DNA from: Chthonomonas sp. UBA2017 | Lineage (GTDB): Bacteria; Armatimonadota; Fimbriimonadia; Fimbriimonadales; Fimbriimonadaceae | Length of the DNA: 63,257 nt | Assembly: GCA_002335425.1 (NCBI GenBank) | Contig: DDCB01000009.1 | Span: forward strand, 1-63,257 | Direction: 5' to 3' | In this document: positions 27,647-36,196 of the stretch, in pieces | How the letters are laid out: every line of letters starts with the position of its first letter | Numbering within the stretch: position 1 is the stretch's first letter | The notes under the pieces: model-generated | The model's input: the letters and a program-made list of their open reading frames with translations, nothing else | What the model was told of the DNA's origin: nothing | Databases searched by the model: none | Program-made: the position numbers and the translations under genes

Positions 27647-28793
27647 TCGTCGCGCCCGCCCGCTGTCTCCGATGACCTTCCTGGCCCGCAACGCCAGCAA
27701 GACGGTGCCGCTGACCCTCGTGCTGATTCTGGCGGTCCTGCTGGTGTTCGGCATCGTCAGCCTGATTAACTCGATCCCGCTGAGCATCCGCACGATCTAT
27801 GGGGCGGTTCGATTTGCCGGGTTCATCGACCCACGGGGCGACCCGGCCGAGATTGAAAAGCTCAAGAAGATCGCCGAGACCGAGTCGCCGGTGCCGATTC
27901 AGCCGATCTTTCCCGTCCGGGTGAGCTCGATCATGGTCCGCAGCCTCGTCGGCAAATGGGACTTTGTGATCTTGGCGATGGATGCTCCCCAGGTGCCCGC
28001 CTACCTGGAGCGCGTCGGCGCGGCCGATCTCCAAGGTCGGCTGCCTCGGCCAGGCCAGCCCGAGATGATCATCAGCGACCCGATCGCCCGCAACTTAGGA
28101 CTCAAGCTCGGAGATCTTGTCTTGAGTCCAGACAACTCCGAAGCCTATTCGCCCAACCCGGTCCGAGTCGTCGGGATCCTGCCCACACAAGAGTGGATCA
28201 TGGTCGCCGACCGCGAATACTATCGAAAGCACCACCTTCCCCCGGTCGATGTGCTCGTCATCATGACCCAAGACCCGGCCAAGCAAGCTCAGTTCGACGT
28301 CTGGGCCAAGGAGCGTTTCTCGGGGCTCCGCGCCCGAGTGACGAGCTACACCGAAATCCGGAAGCAGAGCGATGAAAGCTTCGAGGTGCTTTACAAAATT
28401 CTGAACGTCGTCATCGGGATGCTCGTCCTGGTCGTGACGATCATGATGGGCATGCTGATGAACATCTATCAAGGGCAGCGACTGCAAGAGTTTGCCCTGC
28501 TCCAGGCGCTGGGCTACACCAAGTCGACGCTCCTTCGTCGCGTGTTGCAAGAGTCGGCGCTGGTCGTGGTCTTGGGATGGCTGCTCGGGGTACTCGTGTC
28601 GCTCGGCATCCTGTCGATCCTCAAGGCTTCGTTGTTCGACCCTCGCGCGTTTTCGATGCACTTGCTCGATGCGCGGGCGCTCGCTTACACCTTGCCGATT
28701 CCGATTGCGATTTTCGGCGCGGCTTGGCTGACAGTCTGGCTTCGCTTTCGGGCGTTCGATCCTGTCGGAATTGTCGACCGGAGAATCGTATGA
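27639..28793 (+). CDS. FtsX/MacB-like ABC transporter permease
   Basis: A 384-residue permease starting at GTG 27639. It has one N-terminal membrane helix (residues 22-44), an extracytoplasmic MacB_PCD-like domain from about 50 to 260, then three C-terminal helices with the FtsX pattern (MLMNIYQGQRLQEFALLQAL, GYTKSTLLRRVLQESALVVV). Such permeases (MacB, LolC/E, FtsX) transmit ATP-driven motion to the periplasm rather than moving solutes through a pore. Cargo is unknown. It overlaps the fusion gene upstream and the ATPase gene downstream (ATGA), which makes a three-gene unit. Confidence 0.88.
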   Translation: MADRRARPLSPMTFLARNASKTVPLTLVLILAVLLVFGIVSLINSIPLSIRTIYGAVRFAGFIDPRGDPAEIEKLKKIAETESPVPIQPIFPVRVSSIMVRSLVGKWDFVILAMDAPQVPAYLERVGAADLQGRLPRPGQPEMIISDPIARNLGLKLGDLVLSPDNSEAYSPNPVRVVGILPTQEWIMVADREYYRKHHLPPVDVLVIMTQDPAKQAQFDVWAKERFSGLRARVTSYTEIRKQSDESFEVLYKILNVVIGMLVLVVTIMMGMLMNIYQGQRLQEFALLQALGYTKSTLLRRVLQESALVVVLGWLLGVLVSLGILSILKASLFDPRAFSMHLLDARALAYTLPIPIAIFGAAWLTVWLRFRAFDPVGIVDRRIV

Positions 28794-29458
28794 TCGTCGC
28801 TCGCTCGGTCAGCCTGCGCTACGAAGACCACGGGCGGGAGATCTACGCGTGTCGCGAGATCGATTTGAGCGTTCATCCAGGCGAGTTTCTCGGCATCTTG
28901 GGGCCCTCGGGGTCGGGAAAGTCGTCGCTCCTCTACCTGCTGAGCGGGCTGAAGACCCCCACCGAAGGGGTCATCGAAGTCGATGGGGCCAACCTTCACC
29001 GCCGAACCGAAGTGGAGCGCGCTCAGATTCGGCTCCAGCGATTCGGGTTCGTCTTTCAGTCGCCCTACCTGCTCGGATACTTATCCGCCCTGGAGAACGT
29101 CCTCGTTGCGCGGCCCGAAGTCGACCGTCGTCGCGAAGCGACCGAGATGCTCGATCGGCTCGGATTGGGCGAAAAAGCGCACCGCCATCCTCATGAGCTC
29201 AGCGGCGGCGAGCGTCAGCGTGTGTGCGTCGCTCGTGCGTTGTTGGGGAGCCCCGAAGTGGTCTTTGCGGATGAACCGACGGCCTCGCTCGATCACACCA
29301 ACGGCTTAGCCGTGGTCGAACTTCTAAATGCGTTCCGAGGAGCAGGTTCGCTCGTCATGGTGACCCATGACCGGTCGATGCTCAACGGAGCCGACCGGAT
29401 CATCACCATCTCCGATGGCCAGATCGTCGGGGAGAGTCGAGGTCCCGCAGATTCTTAG
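28790..29458 (+). CDS. ABC transporter ATP-binding protein (MacB/LolD type)
   Basis: A 222-residue ATPase that should drive the preceding FtsX-like permease. Walker A is GPSGSGKSS near residue 39, the Q-loop region is FGFVFQSPYLLGYLSALENV, the signature is LSGGERQRV near 140 and Walker B is VVFADEPTASLD. The H-loop is MVTHDRSM. The family reading (LolD/MacB-like) follows from Q-loop wording and the partner permease. Its ATG overlaps the permease stop; the next gene, purA, has its own -10. Confidence 0.93.
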   Translation: MIVARSVSLRYEDHGREIYACREIDLSVHPGEFLGILGPSGSGKSSLLYLLSGLKTPTEGVIEVDGANLHRRTEVERAQIRLQRFGFVFQSPYLLGYLSALENVLVARPEVDRRREATEMLDRLGLGEKAHRHPHELSGGERQRVCVARALLGSPEVVFADEPTASLDHTNGLAVVELLNAFRGAGSLVMVTHDRSMLNGADRIITISDGQIVGESRGPADS

Positions 29459-29478
29459 CGTCATGGGGACGGCTCTGG

Positions 29479-29514
29479 TAGACTGAGTTGGTAGCGGGTC
29501 CGACATCGGGCCCG
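29479..29514 (+). promoter_or_regulatory. purA promoter element and leader hairpin
   Basis: TAGACT at 29479-29484 is a -10 candidate. CGGGTCCGA (29496-29504) pairs with TCGGGCCCG (29507-29515 region) with a G-U pair and a tiny loop, in the leader before purA or as a terminator of the ABC unit. No T-tract follows. Confidence 0.4.
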
Positions 29515-29530
29515 TTCGCATTCAGGACCT

Positions 29531-30826
29531 ATGCCTACTCTCGTCATCGTCGGCGCCCAGTGGGGCGATGAAGCCAAGGGCAAGATCGTCGATGTCTTGG
29601 GGAGCCAAGCCGACGTGGTCGTGCGGTTCAGCGGTGGCAACAACGCCGGCCATACGGTGATCTTGGGTCCACAGACCTTTAAGTTTCACCTCTTGCCCGC
29701 GGGGATTTTGCACCCCCAGTCGGTCGGCATCCTCGGGAGCGGCATGGTGATCGATCCAAAAGGCCTCTTGGACGAACTCGACCGGACCTTGGCCCTGACC
29801 GCAGAGATCGGCGAGCTCAAAATCAGCTCGGCCGCGCACGTGGTCTTCCCCTATCATCGATTGCTCGATCAGATGCAGGAGGAAGCTCGCGGCGAAAACA
29901 AGATCGGGACCACGAGTCGAGGCATCGGCCCGGCCTACGAAGACAAGGTCAGTCGGATCGGCATTCGGATGGCCGAGTTCGTCTGCCCAGACCGGTTTGC
30001 GCGGCGCTTGCGCGAAGTGGCCGGGGTCAAGAATCGGCTCCTTGAGCTCTTTGGTCAGCCAAAGTTTGATGTCGACGAGCTTCACGCCGAGTATTCGGAA
30101 TATGCCGACCGAATCCGGCCCTACGTCGCCGACACTGACATCCTCATCCAAGATGCGGTTCTGTCCGGCAAAAAAGTCCTCTTCGAGGGCGCCCAAGGGA
30201 CCTTTCTCGACCTCGATTGCGGGACCTACCCCTACGTCACGAGCAGCCACCCGATTGCGGGCGGCGCATGCCTGGGGACCGGGATCGGGCCCCGCTATTT
30301 GGATTCTATTCTCGGCGTCGCCAAGGCCTACACCACGCGGGTCGGATCGGGGCCGTTCCCGACGGAACAAGACAACGAGGTCGGCGTGAGGATTCGCGAA
30401 CAAGGCCAAGAGTTCGGCACCACCACCGGGCGCGGGCGTCGATGCGGGTGGCTCGATCTGGTGGCACTTCGCCAAAGCTGCCGACTCAACTCTCTGTCCG
30501 GGCTGATCATGACTCGCCTCGATGTTCTGAGCGGAATTCCCGAACTCCAAGTCGCGACGTCGTACCGGCTGGACGGGCAGTCGCTCGACCACCTGCCCGC
30601 CGACGTCCAGGACCTGGCCCGCGTCGAAGCGGTCTATGAGGCGCTGGAAGGCTGGGACGGTGATTTGCGCTCGGCTCGATCGATGCACGATCTTCCCGCG
30701 AGCACGCGGCGCTATTTGGAGTTCGTCACCGACTTCTGCCAGACCCCGCTGGCCATCGTCAGCATCGGCCCGGATCGCGAAGAGACGATCTTGACCGCAG
30801 AAATATGGGCTTCCACGCCACGATAA
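29531..30826 (+). CDS. purA: Adenylosuccinate synthetase
   Basis: A 431-residue PurA, which joins IMP and aspartate using GTP in the first AMP-specific step. The N-terminal GAQWGDEAKGKIVD contains the catalytic Asp and P-loop-like segment. GGNNAGHTV supplies the catalytic His. GTTSRGIGPAYEDKVSR near residue 129, LFEGAQGTFLDLDCGTYPYVTSS near 220 and TTTGRGRRCGWLDLV near 300 are all family signatures. Length is normal. It is preceded by AGGACC and a short hairpin-bearing leader. Confidence 0.97.
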   Translation: MPTLVIVGAQWGDEAKGKIVDVLGSQADVVVRFSGGNNAGHTVILGPQTFKFHLLPAGILHPQSVGILGSGMVIDPKGLLDELDRTLALTAEIGELKISSAAHVVFPYHRLLDQMQEEARGENKIGTTSRGIGPAYEDKVSRIGIRMAEFVCPDRFARRLREVAGVKNRLLELFGQPKFDVDELHAEYSEYADRIRPYVADTDILIQDAVLSGKKVLFEGAQGTFLDLDCGTYPYVTSSHPIAGGACLGTGIGPRYLDSILGVAKAYTTRVGSGPFPTEQDNEVGVRIREQGQEFGTTTGRGRRCGWLDLVALRQSCRLNSLSGLIMTRLDVLSGIPELQVATSYRLDGQSLDHLPADVQDLARVEAVYEALEGWDGDLRSARSMHDLPASTRRYLEFVTDFCQTPLAIVSIGPDREETILTAEIWASTPR

Positions 30827-30883
30827 CGAAGCCTTAACGGAGCCTCTGTATGATGCTGACGTCGCCCAGAGGGCCGCAGCAGT

Positions 30884-30947
30884 TTGAAAACCGGTTCCAT
30901 TGCCATGCTAAACTGGCGCAACGCCTCTTCAAGATGAAGCGGCGTTG
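30884..30947 (+). promoter_or_regulatory. Promoter and start-codon-sequestering hairpin
   Basis: TTGAAA (30884-30889) and TAAACT (30909-30914) are spaced 19 bases. From 30919, CAACGCC plus CTTCA pairs with TGAAG plus GGCGTTG (to 30947), a 12-pair hairpin with loop AGA and one internal mismatch. The TTG start of the next gene (30945) is the end of the 3' arm, so the fold could control initiation. Confidence 0.5.
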
Positions 30948-32084
30948 GTGGAGGAAGTTCTTTTGGGAAGCGCATATACGCCTGGCCTCACAGTGAGCCG
31001 AGATCTGATCATTCGACGTGTCCGACGGTTGCCGATTAAAGGCGAAGTCATGGTTCAAGTTGGTGACCAGGTCGAACCGAATACCCCGGTCGCACGCGCC
31101 ATGCTCCCCGGAATCTTGCAAACGATCAAGCTGGCCGACAAACTGGGTGTTGAAGCCAAGGATGCCAAAGGCTTTTTCAACATGCAGATCGGCGACCCGA
31201 TCACAAAGGGTCAATTGATCGCCGAGACCAAAGGTCTCTTTGGGTGGTTCAAGTCGAAGGTGGAGTCGGATGTTTCCGGCACCATTGAAGGCTTTACCGA
31301 GCTCACGGGGCACATCTTGGTCCGCGAACCGTCGATCCCAGTCGAGATCGCCGCCTATATCCAAGGCTCCATCGTGGAGGTGATGCCCGAAGAAGGGGCC
31401 ATTGTCGAAACTCGCGGGGCCATGGTCCAAGGCATCTTCGGGGTGGGCGGAGAGCGAACCGGCAAAATTCGGATCGCGACAAGTCGGGCCGATGAGATGC
31501 TCGACGCTTCGAAGATTCTGCCCGACGACGAAGGCAAAATCCTTGTCGGCGGATCGGGAATTACGGCGGATGCGATCCAAAAAGCGAGCGATCTCAAGGT
31601 CACGGGCCTGATTGTGGGAGGGGTCCGCGATGTCGATTTGATGAACTTCCTCGGCTATGACATCGGCGTTGCCATCACCGGGAGCGAGGACATCTCGTTC
31701 ACGTTGCTGGTCACCGAAGGGTTTGGCGAACTGGCGATGGCGGACCGGACTTTTGAACTGCTGAAGTCGCTGGACGGCGAAATGGCGAGTATCAACGGTG
31801 CTACGCAGATTCGGGCGGGCGTGATCCGACCGGAATTGGTAGTGCCCCTGACCATGAGCGGGGAACAAGCACACGCTCCCGCCAAGGCCTTGGAGCTCGG
31901 CATTGGGACGCCGATTCGGATCATTCGTGAGCCTTATTTTGGAAAGTTGGGGGCTGTCACAGAACTCCCAGCGACCTTGCAAGTGCTCGAATCGGGCACG
32001 GAAGTGCGCGTCTTGATGGCCAAGCTGGCTGATGGCGAGATCGTCTGCGTTCCACGCGCGAACGTAGAGATCATCGCAACATGA
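30945..32084 (+). CDS. Unidentified protein with barrel-sandwich and KOW-like regions
   Basis: About 380 residues; the start is TTG 30945 or GTG 30948. The N-terminal part (GEVMVQVGDQVEPNTPVARA and GDPITKGQLIAETKGLFGW) has the turn pattern of biotinyl/lipoyl-like barrel-sandwich folds. The middle holds KILVGGSGITADAIQKASDLKVTGLIVGG. The C-terminus (PYFGKLGAVTELPATLQVL, VPRANVEII) resembles a KOW motif as in NusG. I do not recognise a named family. No membrane segment or signal peptide is visible. Its stop overlaps the start of the OmpR-type regulator, so the two are coupled. Confidence 0.7.
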   Translation: MVEEVLLGSAYTPGLTVSRDLIIRRVRRLPIKGEVMVQVGDQVEPNTPVARAMLPGILQTIKLADKLGVEAKDAKGFFNMQIGDPITKGQLIAETKGLFGWFKSKVESDVSGTIEGFTELTGHILVREPSIPVEIAAYIQGSIVEVMPEEGAIVETRGAMVQGIFGVGGERTGKIRIATSRADEMLDASKILPDDEGKILVGGSGITADAIQKASDLKVTGLIVGGVRDVDLMNFLGYDIGVAITGSEDISFTLLVTEGFGELAMADRTFELLKSLDGEMASINGATQIRAGVIRPELVVPLTMSGEQAHAPAKALELGIGTPIRIIREPYFGKLGAVTELPATLQVLESGTEVRVLMAKLADGEIVCVPRANVEIIAT

Positions 32085-32752
32085 AGGTCCTGGTAGTCGA
32101 CGACGAACCCACACTTGTAGAAACCATCCAAACGAAGCTCCGAAAGGACGGCTTCACCGTCTTCACGGCCGGAACTGCCGAAGAGGGCATGAAGGTCTTT
32201 CGGCAAGCGAAGCCGGACCTCTTGATTCTCGACGTCATGCTCCCGCAACGAAGTGGCCACGACTTGTGCCGCGCCGTCCGCCGAGACAGCAAGGTCCCGA
32301 TTATCTTTGTCTCGGCCCGAACGAGCGAGCAAGACCGACTCCAAGGCTTCGAATTGGGGGCTGACGACTACGTTGTCAAGCCGTTCAACCTTTCCGAGCT
32401 CACCGCCCGGGTCAAAGCGGTGCTTCGACGATCCAGCGGCGACTCGTTGTTGGAGGTCATCGAGGTCGGCGATCTGCGAATCGACCCTCGGACGCACGAG
32501 GCGACCCTCGACAGTAAGCCGATCAGCCTTTCGCCCAAAGAGTTCGCGCTCCTCTACTTCCTGAGCAAGAACAGTGGTCAAGTCTTCAGCCGGGACGCTT
32601 TGTTAGACCGGGTGTGGGGCCAAGATGCCTACGTCAGCAGCCGGACCGTGGATGTTCATATCCGATGGCTTCGGGAGCGAATCGAAAAGGATCCCTCGAA
32701 TCCGGTTCGGATTCTGACCGTGCGTGGGATCGGCTACAAGTTTGTCGGCTAG
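32081..32752 (+). CDS. OmpR/PhoB-family response regulator
   Basis: A 223-residue two-domain regulator. The receiver domain (1-115) shows VVDDEP with the acidic pocket, phospho-acceptor Asp50 in LLILDVMLP, the conserved Ser in FVSARTS and Lys in YVVKPF. The winged-helix domain (130-223) contains SPKEFALLYFLSKNSGQVFS, LLDRVWG and RTVDVHIRWLR, ending VRGIGYKF. A sensor kinase would normally phosphorylate it; none is in the window. It is coupled by ATGA to the preceding KOW-like gene, which might modulate it. Confidence 0.94.
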   Translation: MKVLVVDDEPTLVETIQTKLRKDGFTVFTAGTAEEGMKVFRQAKPDLLILDVMLPQRSGHDLCRAVRRDSKVPIIFVSARTSEQDRLQGFELGADDYVVKPFNLSELTARVKAVLRRSSGDSLLEVIEVGDLRIDPRTHEATLDSKPISLSPKEFALLYFLSKNSGQVFSRDALLDRVWGQDAYVSSRTVDVHIRWLRERIEKDPSNPVRILTVRGIGYKFVG

Positions 32753-32827
32753 TCATCGACTCAAGCGGTCCCGGTAAACTGCCGATAACTGGACGGGGTC
32801 TCCAGTTCAAAGGGCCCGGAGAGACGC

Positions 32828-33667
32828 ATGGGTTCTGTCGAAAAATGGATCAAGATGCCGGTGATCGGCCCCGTTTTATTGCTGGGCTACCGGTATCGAA
32901 CCGCCTCCGGCTACATCAAGCAACAACGCCAGCGGTTTCGAGACTGGCTCTGGAAAAGTAACGAGACCACCAACTACACCTTCAACCTTGAGGGCTGGAA
33001 CGAGCGCTATCTGGCCGCTTTCTTGAGCGAAGCGACGAACCGCCCTTACGAAGAGATCGAAGGCTATCTCGACGAGATTCGCAACGATGTGGCCTTAAGG
33101 AGCCATATCGAGTCAAAAACCGCCGCCAGCGACTACGTGATGATGGCCGATCCCGAAGTTCGGCTTGGCAAGCGGATCGGTTGGTACGCCCTGGTGCGGG
33201 CCCTGAAGCCCCAGCTTGTCGTCGAGACCGGGGTCGATAAGGGCCTCGGAACCGTCGTTTTGGCCGCCGCCCTCTTGAAAAACCGCCAAGACGGATTCCC
33301 GGGCAAAGTCTATGGCACGGACATCAACCCGAAGGCTGGCTACCTGCTGGACGGGCCTTACGCCGAAGTGGGCCAAGTGCTCTACGGAGACTCGATCGAA
33401 TCGCTTCGTGGACTGACGGAGCCCGTCGATCTGTTCATCAACGACTCCGACCACTCTGCTGATTACGAGCGGCGCGAGTATGAAGTCATCGCCGAAAAGC
33501 TCAGCCCCGGAGCCTACATCTTGGGTGACAACGCCCATGCCACCGAAGAGCTTTTTCGATTTTGTCGCGCGACGGGCCGAGCCTTCGTCTTTTTCCGCGA
33601 GCAACCCAAGAACCACTGGTACCCAGGCGGTGCCATTTCACTCGGATTCTTCAACAAGACTTCATGA
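32828..33667 (+). CDS. Class I SAM-dependent methyltransferase
   Basis: A 279-residue protein. A helical N-terminus precedes a Rossmann-type methyltransferase domain from about residue 115: VVETGVDKGLGTVVLAAALL is the SAM-binding motif I, YGTDINPKAGYLL motif II, and PVDLFINDSDHSADYERREYEVI resembles Methyltransf_24/class I members. The target is unknown. GGAGAGA lies six bases before the ATG. TAAACT at 32775-32780 is a candidate -10, giving a leader of about 40 bases. Its last six bases overlap the convergent thyX gene. Confidence 0.82.
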   Translation: MGSVEKWIKMPVIGPVLLLGYRYRTASGYIKQQRQRFRDWLWKSNETTNYTFNLEGWNERYLAAFLSEATNRPYEEIEGYLDEIRNDVALRSHIESKTAASDYVMMADPEVRLGKRIGWYALVRALKPQLVVETGVDKGLGTVVLAAALLKNRQDGFPGKVYGTDINPKAGYLLDGPYAEVGQVLYGDSIESLRGLTEPVDLFINDSDHSADYERREYEVIAEKLSPGAYILGDNAHATEELFRFCRATGRAFVFFREQPKNHWYPGGAISLGFFNKTS

Positions 33668-34540
33668 CGTCGGCATCGAGGGCTCCTCGGGCGGCTCGAT
33701 CGACTGCGTCGCTTGCACCCGGGCGAGTTTCGCTTCAAACGTCGCGAGCGGCTTGCCTTCGAGGCTCGGAGATTCGCCTCGCAAGACCGCCGCGAGCGCC
33801 TCGCACTCTGCGCGACTGAACTGAATCGAGCCGAGCTGATGTTCTTCAAACGCCTCATAGGCGAGGGGGGCGACGGCTTGCGCGCAGCGTGCCATCGCTT
33901 CGGCGTACACCCGAATCTCGTACTGGGCGTGCGAATCGAGCCGCAAGCGTAGAAACCGGAGCAGGTTGTGCAGGTCGATCTGCCAATACCACTCGGTGTA
34001 GAGCGAGAGCGGCAGATTCGCCCGAGCAATCTCGCGAGCAAGGCCCTTTTCGATCATCGCCTCATAGTGGCCGTAGAGCTGCTTTTGGTCGGCTTGCATT
34101 TCGTCGACAATCGCCTGGGCTTGAGTCCGGTCGAGCGCTTCATCGGCGCGGGCCTGCTTATTGTCGAGGCTCTGATGGCGCATCGAATCGACCTCGGGGA
34201 CGTAAAACTCGTCCTTCATGATCGAATATCGACCGGAGATCTCGTTGAGCCGGGCGGTGCGGTGCCGAACCCACTGCCTCGCCACGAAGATCGGCATCTT
34301 CGCGTGAAACGTCAGAACCACCTGCTCAAATGGCGACGTGTGTTCATTCTTCAAGAGGTAGTGGATCAGACCTCGGTCTTGACGATACGACTTCGTCCCC
34401 GCGCCGTAGCTGACCCGAGCGGCTTGGACGATCCGCTGATCTCCCCCCAAATAATCGACCAGCCGAACAAAACCCTTGTCCAAGACAGGAATCTCTTGGT
34501 CGAGCAGGGCTTCGGCGGCTTCCACGATGATGCGACCCAT
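33662..34540 (-). CDS. thyX: FAD-dependent thymidylate synthase ThyX
   Basis: A 292-residue ThyX, which makes dTMP from dUMP using methylenetetrahydrofolate and FAD/NADPH. The family signature RHR-x7-S appears as RHRTARLNEISGRYS at residues 92-106. NEHTSPFEQVVLTFHAKMPIFVARQW just before it is also characteristic. The protein is longer than typical ThyX (about 220-250), with an N-terminal stretch and a C-terminal Ser/Pro tail. No thyA is seen. It is divergent from a small membrane-protein gene whose promoter lies 26 bases away. Confidence 0.95.
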   Translation of the reverse strand: MGRIIVEAAEALLDQEIPVLDKGFVRLVDYLGGDQRIVQAARVSYGAGTKSYRQDRGLIHYLLKNEHTSPFEQVVLTFHAKMPIFVARQWVRHRTARLNEISGRYSIMKDEFYVPEVDSMRHQSLDNKQARADEALDRTQAQAIVDEMQADQKQLYGHYEAMIEKGLAREIARANLPLSLYTEWYWQIDLHNLLRFLRLRLDSHAQYEIRVYAEAMARCAQAVAPLAYEAFEEHQLGSIQFSRAECEALAAVLRGESPSLEGKPLATFEAKLARVQATQSIEPPEEPSMPTS

Positions 34541-34565
34541 GCCGACATTCTGACACTGGTTGGGA

Positions 34566-34571
34566 TATTAT
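34566..34571 (+). promoter_or_regulatory. -10 element of the small membrane protein gene
   Basis: TATTAT ends seven bases before the ATG at 34579 with no Shine-Dalgarno between, so a leaderless transcript is predicted. No well-spaced -35 is clear. Confidence 0.5.
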
Positions 34572-34578
34572 TCTCTCG

Positions 34579-35031
34579 ATGCAAAGCCGCCGATTGGACC
34601 GCTGGATTGTGGTGCTGCTGGTCCTGTGCATGGGCGGCATGGTGGCGATGATTCTGCACGCGGGCCAGGGCATGCGCTATGTGGACGAGGCCAAGATTTT
34701 CGCCGACGATCTCGTTCGGGCCACGGCGACGAAGTGGGATGCGAAGCCGTTGGAAGAGGCCGCGACCGAGGAGTTCCAATCGAATGCCGGTCAGGGAGGG
34801 CTCGATGCCTTGGTCGCCGCCATCGGACGAGAACTCGGCCCCGTGGTGAGCTTCCAGGGCCGAGTCTCGACCATCGAGCAGCGCCCCGTCGAGGGCGAAT
34901 CCGCGACCCAAGAAGTCGCAAGCTACTTTGCAGAAGGCCAGTTCAAGAACGGTCCGGGCCGGTTGGACCTGGTGCTTCTGAAAACCCCGACCGGCTGGCG
35001 AGTCATGCAGTTCACCGGTCGAAAACTCTGA
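34579..35031 (+). CDS. Small membrane-anchored hypothetical protein, paralogue 1
   Basis: A 150-residue protein with an N-terminal membrane helix (RWIVVLLVLCMGGMVAMIL) and an extracytoplasmic alpha/beta domain. That domain ends in YFAEGQFKNGPGRLDLVLLKTPTGWRVMQFTGRKL. The next gene encodes a similar protein: a membrane helix, then a helix beginning D-x-A-K, a short helical hairpin and a terminal strand set ending in GPGR..L.L...G.W....F.G. I do not know the family. The pair looks like a tandem duplication. Confidence 0.72.
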   Translation: MQSRRLDRWIVVLLVLCMGGMVAMILHAGQGMRYVDEAKIFADDLVRATATKWDAKPLEEAATEEFQSNAGQGGLDALVAAIGRELGPVVSFQGRVSTIEQRPVEGESATQEVASYFAEGQFKNGPGRLDLVLLKTPTGWRVMQFTGRKL

Positions 35032-35073
35032 TTTTCTTGGGACCATCGCACCCATCTGCGATAAGATAAACAC

Positions 35074-35514
35074 ATGAAGTGGGTTTGGATTGTCGTCGGT
35101 GCAGTGGTGGTGGTGTGCGGGGCGTGCGGCGTCGGTGGGTATTTCCTTTACACCCAGGGCAAAGGGGCTTGGGATGAAGCCAAGAAGTATGGCGACGAGA
35201 GCTTGGTCGCGATTGCGAAGCCCTGGAACGCGCGAGCCCTGATTGAACGGGCGGCCCCCGAACTGATTCGCCAAAACCCCGACGGAACTCTGGAACAGGT
35301 CGTTAAGCAGCTCCAAGTTCTCGGCCCGATGAAGAGCTTCACGAGCTCGATCACCGCTTTCCATGCCAAATCGACGACCGAGGCGGGGACCTACCTCGAA
35401 GCCAAATATCAAGCGGACGCGGTCTTTGAAAAAGGCCCAGGTCGCATCACGATGACCCTCATCAAGCGCGGGGAGAGCTGGAAGATCTTAACGTTCTATG
35501 GGTCGTCCACTTGA
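35074..35514 (+). CDS. Small membrane-anchored hypothetical protein, paralogue 2
   Basis: A 146-residue protein with N-terminal helix MKWVWIVVGAVVVVCGACGVGGYF and an exported domain related to its upstream neighbour. Shared elements are DEAKKYGDESLVAIAKPWNA against DEAKIFADDLVRATATKWDA, and FEKGPGRITMTLIKRGESW against FKNGPGRLDLVLLKTPTGW. TAAGAT at 35062-35067, six bases before the ATG, is a candidate -10 for a leaderless mRNA. Function is unknown. Confidence 0.72.
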   Translation: MKWVWIVVGAVVVVCGACGVGGYFLYTQGKGAWDEAKKYGDESLVAIAKPWNARALIERAAPELIRQNPDGTLEQVVKQLQVLGPMKSFTSSITAFHAKSTTEAGTYLEAKYQADAVFEKGPGRITMTLIKRGESWKILTFYGSST

Positions 35515-35571
35515 GTCCCAGCTCGTAAAACCACGGGTTCTCCGGTCGTGGCCAAATTTTCACGAACGGCG

Positions 35572-35618
35572 GGAACTTCGATCCTTTCATCGGGGTTGAA
35601 CCTAGCGACAGGTACACT
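35572..35618 (+). promoter_or_regulatory. Candidate promoters of the ECF sigma operon
   Basis: GGAACTTC at 35572-35579 matches the usual ECF-sigma -35 core and could allow autoregulation, although I see no convincing ECF -10 at the right distance. TACACT at 35613-35618 may be a housekeeping -10; it leaves 11 bases to the ATG at 35630. Confidence 0.4.
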
Positions 35619-35629
35619 CGCACTCGCGC

Positions 35630-36196
35630 ATGCTGTTTCGAAAGGCAAACCCGAATCGGGACCGGTTTGAGCGGCAAGCCGAAGCGATCTTCCCGGCCAT
35701 TTTTGGGACGGCTCTCAGGCTGACCCGAGATCGGGAGGATGCCGAGGATCTTGTCCAGGAAACGATGATTCGGGCGTATGAGGCCTTCGACCGGTTTGAT
35801 GGTCGGAACTTCAAGGCTTGGATGCTGAGGATCCTGACCAACCTCTATATCAACCGATATCGGCAGCGCCGCCGCGAAGGCCCGTTGAGTTCGCTCGACG
35901 AAGAAGGCTCGATTGAGCCGGTCTCCAGCGCGAGCGAAACCCCGGATCGATTGCTCTTAGATGGCTTGGTGAGCGCCGAAGTCGAAGAAGCGCTGGGCAA
36001 AGTTCCGGCCGATTTTCGACTCGCAGTGGTGTTGAGCGACGTGGAAGAGATGAGTTACGACGAGATCGCCCAGATGACGGAGGTGCCGATTGGCACCGTT
36101 CGATCTCGAATTGCTCGCGGTCGCGCGATTTTACGTCGCGAACTGGAGGCATTTGCCCGCCGCGAGGGCTATTTGAAAGAGGCAAACGAAGAATGA
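35630..36196 (+). CDS. ECF-family RNA polymerase sigma factor
   Basis: A 188-residue sigma factor with only regions 2 and 4. Region 2 spans about 15-85, with DREDAEDLVQETMIRAYEAF (2.1-2.2) and FKAWMLRILTNLYINRYRQ (2.3-2.4). Region 4 spans about 120-175, with VEEALGKVPADFRLAVVLSD, YDEIAQMTEVPIGTVRSRI and ARGRAILRREL. Such factors direct transcription of stress or envelope regulons and are held by an anti-sigma factor. The next gene, overlapping by four bases, fits that role. Confidence 0.94.
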   Translation: MLFRKANPNRDRFERQAEAIFPAIFGTALRLTRDREDAEDLVQETMIRAYEAFDRFDGRNFKAWMLRILTNLYINRYRQRRREGPLSSLDEEGSIEPVSSASETPDRLLLDGLVSAEVEEALGKVPADFRLAVVLSDVEEMSYDEIAQMTEVPIGTVRSRIARGRAILRRELEAFARREGYLKEANEE

